Assembly (NCBI GenBank): GCA_023266355.1
Contig: JAHFQM010000001.1
Coordinates: 328,115 to 392,114 of the forward strand
Origin: Aquabacterium sp.
Lineage (GTDB): Bacteria; Pseudomonadota; Gammaproteobacteria; Burkholderiales; Burkholderiaceae_C
DNA: 64,000 bases
Reading direction: 5' to 3'
Shown here: positions 58,071 through 64,000 of the stretch, piece by piece
Layout of the letters: every line of letters starts with the position of its first letter
Numbering within the stretch: the first letter of the stretch is position 1
The notes under the pieces: generated by a model
Database searches by the model: none
What the model was told of the DNA's origin: nothing
Seen by the model: the letters and a program-made list of their open reading frames with translations, nothing else
Program-made: the position numbers and the translations under genes

Positions 58071-60473
58071 TCACTCGCCCTTGTTGCCGCTGTTGCCGAA
58101 CAGGTCGAGGATGCCCTTTTTCTCTTCGGGCGAGGTGGGGGCCGGGGTGCTGCGGTCTTCGGCGTCCGGGCTGAGTTCCTTCACGCCGGTGCTGGCGGTG
58201 TATTCCTCGTAGAACCATTCGCCGCCGATGTTGACCAGCCCCTCGGGCACGGAGGGCTCTTCCACGGGCACGCCTTTGAGCGCGGTGCCCATGAAGTCGA
58301 TCCACACCGGCAAGGCCAGGCCGCCGCCCGTTTCCTTGTCGCCCAGCTTGCGCGGCTGGTCGTGGCCGATCCACACCACGGCCACGTTGTGGGCGGTGTA
58401 GCCGGCGAACCAAGCGTCCATCGAATCGTTGGTGGTGCCGGTCTTGCCGTACAGGTCGGGGCGCTTGAGCGTGGCCTGGGCGCGCGCGGCCGTGCCTGAG
58501 CGGGTGACTTCCTGCAACAGGCTGCTCATGACGAAGGCGTTGCGGGCGTCGATGACGCGCATGCTTTCGTCCAGCGTGGCCGGGCGGTATTGGGCCAGCA
58601 GGTGGCCGCGGTTGTCGCTCACCTTCGTGACCAGCGTCGGGTTGACGCGGTAGCCGCCGTTGGCGAACACGCCGTAGCCATTGGCCATCTGCAGCGGTGT
58701 GACCGAGCCCGCGCCCAGCGCCATCGTCAGGTAGGCGGGGTGCTTGTCGGCTTCGAAGCCGAAGCGGGTGATCCAGTCCTGGGCGTACTTGGCGCCCACC
58801 GACTTCAGCACCCGGATGGAGATCATGTTCTTGGACTTGGCCAGACCACGGCGCAGCGTCATCGGGCCTTCGAACTTGCCGTCGTAGTTCTTGGGCTCCC
58901 AGGCCTGGCCGCCGGTGGTGCCGGCGTCGAAGAACAGGGGTGCGTCGTTCACGGTGGTGGCGGGCGTGAAGCCTTTTTCCAGTGCCGACGAGTAGATGAA
59001 GGGTTTGAAGCTGGAGCCGGGTTGGCGCCAGGCCTGCGTCACGTGGTTGAACTTGTTGCGGTTGAAGTCGAAGCCGCCGACCATGGCGCGGATCAGGCCC
59101 GTGCGCGGGTCCAGCGACACGAAGGCGCCTTGCACTTCCGGGATCTGCACGACGCTCCAGTTGCCCTTGCCGTCTTTGACGACGCGGACGATGGCGCCAC
59201 GGCGGATCTGCTGCTTGGGGTTGGCCTTGTCGCTCAGGGCATTGCCCACGGCGCGCAGGCCATCGGCGCCGATGTCGAGCTGTTCGCCCGACTGCAGCAC
59301 GGCCTGGATGCGCTTGGGCTCGGCGCCCACGACCACGGCGGCGCGCATGTCGTCGCTGTCCGGGTGCTCTTCCAGGGCTTCGGCGATGCGCACGTCCACC
59401 AGCTTGGGGTCGGCGGGCAGGTCGATGTAGCCCTCGGGGCCGCGCCAGGCCTGACGGCGGTCGAAGTCCAGCAGGCCCTTGCGCAGGGCCTTGTAGCCGG
59501 CTTCCTGCTCGGTCATGTTGATCGAGGTGTAGACGTTCAGGCCGCGGCTGTAGGCCTCCGCGCCGTACTGGTCCTGCATCAGCAGGCGGGCGGCTTCGGC
59601 GGCGTACTCGGCGTGCACGGGGATGGGGGCTTTGGCGCGGTAGTGCAGCTCCTCGGCCTTGGCCGCATCGCGTTGCTCGGCCGTGATGAAGCCGTTCTCC
59701 AGCATGCGGTCGATGATGTACTGCTGGCGCAGGCGCGCGCGCGGCGGGTTGCGCACCGGGTTGTAGGCCGAGGGCGCCTTGGGCAGGCCGGCCAGCATGG
59801 CGGCTTCGGCCACGGTGATGTCTTTGATGGGCTTGCCGAAGTAGGTGTCGCAGGCGGCGGCAAAGCCATAGGCGCGCTGACCCAGGTAGATCTGGTTCAT
59901 GTAGAGCTCCAGGATCTGGTCCTTGCTCAACAGGCTCTCGATCTTCAGCGCCAGCAGGATCTCGTAGATCTTGCGCGTCAGCGTTTTCTCGGTGGGCAGG
60001 TAGAAGTTGCGCGCCACCTGCATGGTGATGGTGGAGGCGCCCTGGCTGCCGGCCTCACCGAAGTTGGCCAGGCCGGCGCGGATCACGCCCAGGAAGTCCA
60101 CGCCACCGTGGCGGTAGAAGCGCGCGTCCTCGATGGCGAGCACGGCGTTGCGCATCACCGGGGGGATGTCCTTGATGGGCAGGAAGTTGCGTTTTTCCTC
60201 GCCGAACTCGCCGATCAGGACCTGGTCGGCCGAGTACACCCGCATGGGCATCTTGGGCCGGTAGTCGGTCAGGCCCTTGACGTCAGGCAGGTTGGGGTAG
60301 GCCACGGCCAGGCCCACGCCCACCAGCAAGACGCCGCTGAGCAAGCCCGCCACCCCCAGGCCTGCCAGGATCAGGGGCGCGCGGATGAACCATTGCCGCC
60401 ACCAGGGTCGGGCGCTGCCGCTGGCGCGGCTGGCAGGAGAGGAAGTGGGGCCGGAAGGGTCGGAATCGCTCAT
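58071..60473 (-). CDS. mrcA: penicillin-binding protein 1A (class A)
   Basis: 800 residues from the ATG at 60473. A short cytoplasmic segment and one membrane helix (residues about 35-55) are followed by the GT51 transglycosylase domain ('AIEDARFYRHGGVDF', 'GASTITMQVARNFYL'), an OB-like insert, and the transpeptidase domain with S487-S-F-K490, 'KSKNM' and KTGTT motifs. It polymerises and cross-links peptidoglycan. The C-terminus is Gly/Asn-rich. The neighbour pilMNOPQ is divergent, as in Pseudomonas ponA-pilM. Confidence 0.95.
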   Translation of the reverse strand: MSDSDPSGPTSSPASRASGSARPWWRQWFIRAPLILAGLGVAGLLSGVLLVGVGLAVAYPNLPDVKGLTDYRPKMPMRVYSADQVLIGEFGEEKRNFLPIKDIPPVMRNAVLAIEDARFYRHGGVDFLGVIRAGLANFGEAGSQGASTITMQVARNFYLPTEKTLTRKIYEILLALKIESLLSKDQILELYMNQIYLGQRAYGFAAACDTYFGKPIKDITVAEAAMLAGLPKAPSAYNPVRNPPRARLRQQYIIDRMLENGFITAEQRDAAKAEELHYRAKAPIPVHAEYAAEAARLLMQDQYGAEAYSRGLNVYTSINMTEQEAGYKALRKGLLDFDRRQAWRGPEGYIDLPADPKLVDVRIAEALEEHPDSDDMRAAVVVGAEPKRIQAVLQSGEQLDIGADGLRAVGNALSDKANPKQQIRRGAIVRVVKDGKGNWSVVQIPEVQGAFVSLDPRTGLIRAMVGGFDFNRNKFNHVTQAWRQPGSSFKPFIYSSALEKGFTPATTVNDAPLFFDAGTTGGQAWEPKNYDGKFEGPMTLRRGLAKSKNMISIRVLKSVGAKYAQDWITRFGFEADKHPAYLTMALGAGSVTPLQMANGYGVFANGGYRVNPTLVTKVSDNRGHLLAQYRPATLDESMRVIDARNAFVMSSLLQEVTRSGTAARAQATLKRPDLYGKTGTTNDSMDAWFAGYTAHNVAVVWIGHDQPRKLGDKETGGGLALPVWIDFMGTALKGVPVEEPSVPEGLVNIGGEWFYEEYTASTGVKELSPDAEDRSTPAPTSPEEKKGILDLFGNSGNKGE

Positions 60474-60498
60474 GGATGGTGCTCGCAGACGTGGCGGG

Positions 60499-60504
60499 AT
60501 TATA
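60499..60504 (-). promoter_or_regulatory. -10 box of mrcA
   Basis: Perfect TATAAT on the minus strand, 25 bases before the mrcA ATG; predicted leader about 19 bases. Confidence 0.6.
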
Positions 60505-60636
60505 GAAACCCCGACACGCCGCCAGCGCCCGGTTTGGGTGAAGCGGGGGAAATGCTTGCAAATGGTTGATTTTGAAACGGTCTGTAAGGCGTGTGCATAC
60601 CGCAACGTGTGGGGGATTTCTCCTGCTTTATCTGCA

Positions 60637-60665
60637 TTCGCGATCAAAACCTTTGCTGCTACGAT
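60637..60665 (+). promoter_or_regulatory. putative promoter of the pilMNOPQ operon
   Basis: TTCGCG (60637-60642), a 17-base spacer and TACGAT (60660-60665). The predicted leader of about 45 bases contains a GGGGGA ribosome site before the GTG start. Confidence 0.5.
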
Positions 60666-60716
60666 TCAAGTGGTTTATTAACTTTCCTGCGCTAACTTCG
60701 GCGCACGGGGGACGGT

Positions 60717-61796
60717 GTGAGCTTTCTAGACACGCTCTTGGGCCGCAAGCACGCGCAAATGATTGGGCTGGACATCAGCTCGTCCAGCGTGAAGCTGGTG
60801 GAGTTGAGCCAGACAAACACGGGCGAATATGTCCTGGAACGGTTTGCCTCCGAGCCGTTCGAGAAGGGCTGGATTGCCGACGGCCAGATCGAGAAATTCG
60901 ACGAGGTCGCCGAAGCCGTGCGCAAAGTCGTGACCAAGAGTGGCACCCGCACCAAGCAGGTGGCCATGGCCATGCCCCAGTCGGCCGTGATCACCAAGAA
61001 AATCATGCTGCCGGCCGGCCTGCGCGAAGAGGAAATGGAGCTGCAGGTCGAGGCCGAAGCCAACCAGTACATCCCGTTTTCGCTGGACGAAGTCAGCCTC
61101 GATTTTTGCGTCATGGGTCCCAGCGCCACGTCGGCTGGTGACGTCGAGGTGCTGATTGCCGCATCGCGCAAAGACCGTGTCCAGGACCGCCAAGGCCTGG
61201 CCGAAGCGGCTGGCCTCAAGCCCGCCATCCTCGACATCGAATCGCACGCCTCGCGCCTGGCCATGCAGCGCTTGGTGGCCGCACTGCCCGGCGAGGGCAA
61301 GGACGCGCTGGTCGCGCTGTTCGAAATCGGCGCGGAGAACACCAGCCTGAAGGTGCTGCGCGACAATGAGCTGCTCTACGACCGCGACCAGGCCTTCGGT
61401 GGCGCCCAGCTCACCCAGCTGATCTCGCGGCAGTACGGTTTTTCCTTCGAGGAAGCCGAAACGAAGAAGCTGGCTGGCGACCTGCCGGAAGACTTCCAGA
61501 ACACCATCCTGAGCCCCTTCGTGGACAGCCTGTCGCAGGAAATCGGCCGGGCCTTGCAGTACTTCTTCACCAGCACGCCGCACCACAAGGTGCACTACGT
61601 GATGCTGGCCGGCGGCACGGCCACCTTGCCGGGCCTCAAAGACCGCGTTACCGAGCTGACCGGCTTTGCCTCCATGGTCGTCAACCCCTTCGATGGCATG
61701 AAGCTGGGAGCCTCGGTGCGTGAAAGCAAGTTGCGGCGCGAGGCGCCGTCCTACCTGACGGCGTGTGGTCTGGCCATGCGGAGGTTCCTCGCATGA
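60717..61796 (+). CDS. pilM: type IV pilus assembly ATPase-fold protein PilM
   Basis: 359 residues from a GTG ('MSFLDTLLGRKHAQMIGLDI'). Actin/FtsA-like fold: 'MIGLDISSSSVKLVELSQ' is the first phosphate-binding strand and 'YVMLAGGTATLPGLKDRV' the second. It binds the PilN cytoplasmic tail and connects the inner-membrane ring to the motor. It is the first gene of the alignment operon, and its stop overlaps pilN (ATGA). Confidence 0.95.
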   Translation: MSFLDTLLGRKHAQMIGLDISSSSVKLVELSQTNTGEYVLERFASEPFEKGWIADGQIEKFDEVAEAVRKVVTKSGTRTKQVAMAMPQSAVITKKIMLPAGLREEEMELQVEAEANQYIPFSLDEVSLDFCVMGPSATSAGDVEVLIAASRKDRVQDRQGLAEAAGLKPAILDIESHASRLAMQRLVAALPGEGKDALVALFEIGAENTSLKVLRDNELLYDRDQAFGGAQLTQLISRQYGFSFEEAETKKLAGDLPEDFQNTILSPFVDSLSQEIGRALQYFFTSTPHHKVHYVMLAGGTATLPGLKDRVTELTGFASMVVNPFDGMKLGASVRESKLRREAPSYLTACGLAMRRFLA

Positions 61797-62461
61797 TTTT
61801 GATCAACCTCCTGCCTCACCGCGAGGAAAAACGCCGCCTGCGCAAGCAGGCCTTCTTCGCTGGACTGGGCTTGGCCGTGGGCGTGGGCGGTCTGCTGGTG
61901 GCTGGCGGCTATGCCGTGCAGCAGCAGATGATTTCCAACCAGCAGGCGCGCAACGACTACCTCGTCGCGGCCAACCGCAAGCTGGACGAAGAAATCAAGG
62001 ATGTGTCTGCACTGAAGGCCGAGATCGAGTCGCTCAAGGCGCGCCAGCGTGCCGTGGAAGACCTGCAGACCAACCGCAACATGCCCGTCTACCTGCTCAA
62101 CGAGCTCGTGGCCCAAACGCCCGAGGGCATCTACCTGAGCTCCATCCGCCAGGACGGCCGCACGGTGATGGTCACGGGCATGGCCCAGACCAACGAGCGC
62201 GTCTCCGAGTTCCTGCGCAACACCGGCAACCGTTCGACCTGGTTGGAGCGCCCCGAACTGCAGGAGATCAAGGTGTCTGCCGTGGCGCAAAAAGACGCAC
62301 GCAACCCCAAGCGTCTCTTCGAGTTCTCCATGCGCTTGACGCTCAAGCAGCCGCAAGACGTGGCCGAAGCTGCTGGTGGCGCTTCCGCACCCGCCGGTGC
62401 CAAGGGCCGCAAGGCGCCTGGCCGGCCCCCGCTTGCCCCTGTGGCTGCCCCGCAGTCCTGA
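61793..62461 (+). CDS. pilN: type IV pilus inner-membrane assembly protein PilN
   Basis: 222 residues. The N-terminal tail ILINLLPHREEKRR is the PilM-binding motif INLLP. One membrane helix (about 22-42), a coiled coil and a periplasmic ferredoxin-like domain follow. It partners PilO. The C-terminal Gly/Pro/Ala-rich tail is variable. Confidence 0.95.
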   Translation: MILINLLPHREEKRRLRKQAFFAGLGLAVGVGGLLVAGGYAVQQQMISNQQARNDYLVAANRKLDEEIKDVSALKAEIESLKARQRAVEDLQTNRNMPVYLLNELVAQTPEGIYLSSIRQDGRTVMVTGMAQTNERVSEFLRNTGNRSTWLERPELQEIKVSAVAQKDARNPKRLFEFSMRLTLKQPQDVAEAAGGASAPAGAKGRKAPGRPPLAPVAAPQS

Positions 62462-62471
62462 GGAGCACACC

Positions 62472-63155
62472 ATGGCCAAAAACCTCAACATCGATCTGAA
62501 CACGCTGTTCGAACAGGCCCAGGGCCAGTTCAGCGGCCTCAACCCCAACGAGCCTGGCCAGTGGCCCTTGCTGCCCAAGCTGGCGAGCTTCCTGCTGGCC
62601 ATCGTCGTCGTCGTGATCCTGGGCTGGGTGGCCTTGCTGTCTGGCCAGAGCGACGAGCTCCAGGCCGAGCGCGACAAGGAGCCCCAGCTCAAGAGCGAGT
62701 ACCAGGCCAAGGTGGCCCAGGCCGTCAACCTGGCCGAGTTGCGCAAGCAGCGCATCCAGGTCGAGGAATACGTCAAGCAACTCGAAAAGCAGCTGCCCGG
62801 CAAGGCCGACATGGACGCGCTGCTCTCCGACATCAACCAGGCCGGTCTGGGTCGTGGTCTGGACTTCGAGCTCTTCCGCCCGGGTCAGGTCGTGGTCAAG
62901 GACTACTACGCCGAGTTGCCGATCGCCATCCGCGTCACCGGGCGCTTCCATGACATCGGTGCCTTCACCGCCGACATCGCCAACCTCTCGCGCATCGTGA
63001 CCTTGCACAACATGGTCGTCGGCAGCGTGGTGGCCAAGGACGCCCAAGGCAACCTGTTCATGGACGCCACCGCCCGCACCTACCGCTACCTGGACCAGAC
63101 CGAGCTGGACGCCATCCGTGCCGAGAAGGCCAAGCAGAAGGGCCCCAAGAAATGA
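62472..63155 (+). CDS. pilO: type IV pilus inner-membrane assembly protein PilO
   Basis: 227 residues from the ATG at 62472 with AGGAG upstream. One membrane helix (near residues 33-53), a coiled coil ('QIQVEEYVKQLEKQLPGKADM'-like region about 95-115) and a periplasmic ferredoxin-like domain ('YAELPIAIRVTGRFHDIGAF'). Heterodimer partner of PilN. The stop overlaps pilP (ATGA). Confidence 0.94.
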   Translation: MAKNLNIDLNTLFEQAQGQFSGLNPNEPGQWPLLPKLASFLLAIVVVVILGWVALLSGQSDELQAERDKEPQLKSEYQAKVAQAVNLAELRKQRIQVEEYVKQLEKQLPGKADMDALLSDINQAGLGRGLDFELFRPGQVVVKDYYAELPIAIRVTGRFHDIGAFTADIANLSRIVTLHNMVVGSVVAKDAQGNLFMDATARTYRYLDQTELDAIRAEKAKQKGPKK

Positions 63156-63703
63156 AGCGCCCGAATTTTCACCGCTCGCTCAGCTGGTCGGTGCTGGCCG
63201 TGTTGCTGTCGACAGGCCTGAGCGCCTGCGACAGCGACCACAACGAGTTGCAGACCTGGATGGACCAGGAGCGCCAGCAGGTGCGCCCCAACGTGCAGCC
63301 CCTGTCTCCGCCGCAGAAGTTCAACCCGCAGGCCTATGCCGGCCTGGACGGCGTGGAGCCTTTCAGCGCGCAAAAACTGGCGGGTGCCCTCAAGCAAGAG
63401 GCGCGGCAGCCGAATTCCGCAGTGGCGGCCGAACTCAACCGCCGCAAGGAACCGCTGGAAGCCTTCCCGCTGGACAGCATGTCCATGGTCGGCAGCGTTC
63501 AGAAAAAGGGCTTGCCCTTCGCCTTGCTCAAGGTGGATGGCTTGCTCTACCAGGTCAAGGCCGGTGACTACATCGGCCAGAACTACGGGAAGATCTTGAA
63601 GATCACCGAAACCGAAGTCTCGCTGCGCGAGATCGTGCAGGACGCCGCTGGCGAGTGGATCGAGCGGCCCACCACCCTGCAACTGCAAGAGGGTGGCAAA
63701 TGA
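63152..63703 (+). CDS. pilP: type IV pilus inner-membrane lipoprotein PilP
   Basis: 183 residues. The lipobox LSAC gives lipidated Cys26. An extended linker and the HR-like beta domain follow ('LLYQVKAGDYIGQNYGKILKITETEVSLREIV'). It bridges PilNO and the PilQ secretin. The stop overlaps the pilQ start. Confidence 0.95.
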   Translation: MKRPNFHRSLSWSVLAVLLSTGLSACDSDHNELQTWMDQERQQVRPNVQPLSPPQKFNPQAYAGLDGVEPFSAQKLAGALKQEARQPNSAVAAELNRRKEPLEAFPLDSMSMVGSVQKKGLPFALLKVDGLLYQVKAGDYIGQNYGKILKITETEVSLREIVQDAAGEWIERPTTLQLQEGGK

Positions 63704-64000
63704 TGATGAAGCTGGAGAACCTGTCTATGAAACCGTGGCGTCTTGCGATGGTCGGGCTTGGCCTGGCGCTGGCATCGCCCCTGAGCTGGGCCGCCGCTGC
63801 GATCCAGGCCATCACCAGCACCCAGCAGGCTGGCGCCGAAGTGGTGCGCATCGAGCTGTCCGAACCCCTGGCCGCCTTGCCGGCTGGCTTCGTGGTGCAG
63901 AGCCCGCCGCGCATCGCCCTCGACCTGCCTGGCGTGTCCAGCAATCTGGCGCGCAATGTGGTGGACATCAACAACGGCAACCTGCGCACCGTGAGCGTCG
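63700..64000 (+). CDS. pilQ: type IV pilus secretin PilQ, N-terminal part (runs off the right edge)
   Basis: About 100 residues are visible, cut by the end of the window. Three consecutive ATG codons (63700, 63703, 63706) and another at 63727 offer starts; the first overlaps the pilP stop. A signal peptide ends near SWAAA, followed by an AMIN-type domain ('AEVVRIELSEPLAALPAGFVVQSPPRIALDLPGV') typical of PilQ. Confidence 0.93.
   Translation, partial: MMMKLENLSMKPWRLAMVGLGLALASPLSWAAAAIQAITSTQQAGAEVVRIELSEPLAALPAGFVVQSPPRIALDLPGVSSNLARNVVDINNGNLRTVSV

Overview
This 64 kb window is high-GC chromosomal DNA from a betaproteobacterium of the order Burkholderiales. The gene set and protein sequences (ActP with a DUF485 partner, IleS/LspA, LptM-LysA-CyaY-MrcA next to pilMNOPQ, Gram-negative general porins, PEP-CTERM exported proteins) suggest an Aquabacterium/Leptothrix/Comamonadaceae-like aquatic bacterium. 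The genus is inference. There are no rRNAs, CRISPR arrays, insertion sequences or prophage genes. No gene-free stretch exceeds about 250 bases. Two genes are cut by the edges: a TetR-type regulator on the left and pilQ on the right.

Layout. 1-4827: TetR fragment, then the divergent pair trhO (tRNA wobble-uridine hydroxylase) and dnaE (replicative polymerase). 4836-15545: a complete minus-strand tad/flp pilus locus reading flp pilin, prepilin peptidase, tadE, cpaB, secretin, tadZ, tadA, tadB, tadC, tadD, a small DUF3613 protein, tadG. 15753-21329: an acyl-CoA dehydrogenase, acetate symporter ActP with its DUF485 partner, and an acyl-CoA synthetase, all minus strand, pointing to short-chain acid uptake and oxidation. 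21502-24329: a soluble hybrid sensor kinase overlapping an OmpR-type regulator. 24369-25522: a LexA-box-controlled radical SAM gene. 25496-27379: an M48 membrane protease. 27483-29295: argG, carrying lysine/alanine/proline-rich tails at both ends, followed by ppnP. 29409-30868: a CsgG/HfaB-like lipoprotein with a small secreted partner. 30978-35097: murB, yajQ, a retropepsin-like protease, a metallo-beta-lactamase-fold hydrolase and an RsuA-type pseudouridine synthase.

35122-39750 is the ribF-ileS-lspA cluster. 39877-44239 is an RND efflux adaptor and permease without a linked outer-membrane channel. 44303-46515: a class V aminotransferase and a DUF2189 membrane protein. 46672-48856: two tandem paralogous DUF4394 proteins with PEP-CTERM sorting tails. 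48988-53124: an EamA transporter, a rhomboid protease, tRNA-Leu(CAA) placed 8 bases before cysM, tusA, and ruvB. 53341-55999: two general porins, each with a strong terminator. 56148-58041: lysA-lptM facing cyaY. 58071-60473: mrcA, divergent from the type IV pilus alignment operon pilMNOP(Q) at 60717 to the right edge. The window therefore carries assembly genes for two pilus machines (Tad/Flp and type IVa).

At regulatory scale the most consistent signal is a TANAAT/GATAAT/GAAAAT -10 box placed only 5-8 bases before the start codon of many genes (trhO, dnaE, the hybrid kinase, the radical SAM gene, murB, ribF, ruvB, lptM). This predicts leaderless or near-leaderless mRNAs. Other points for follow-up are the double-tailed ArgG, the LexA box fused to a start site, the tRNA-cysM junction, the shared upstream element of the PEP-CTERM pair, and a TadZ with a degenerate P-loop.
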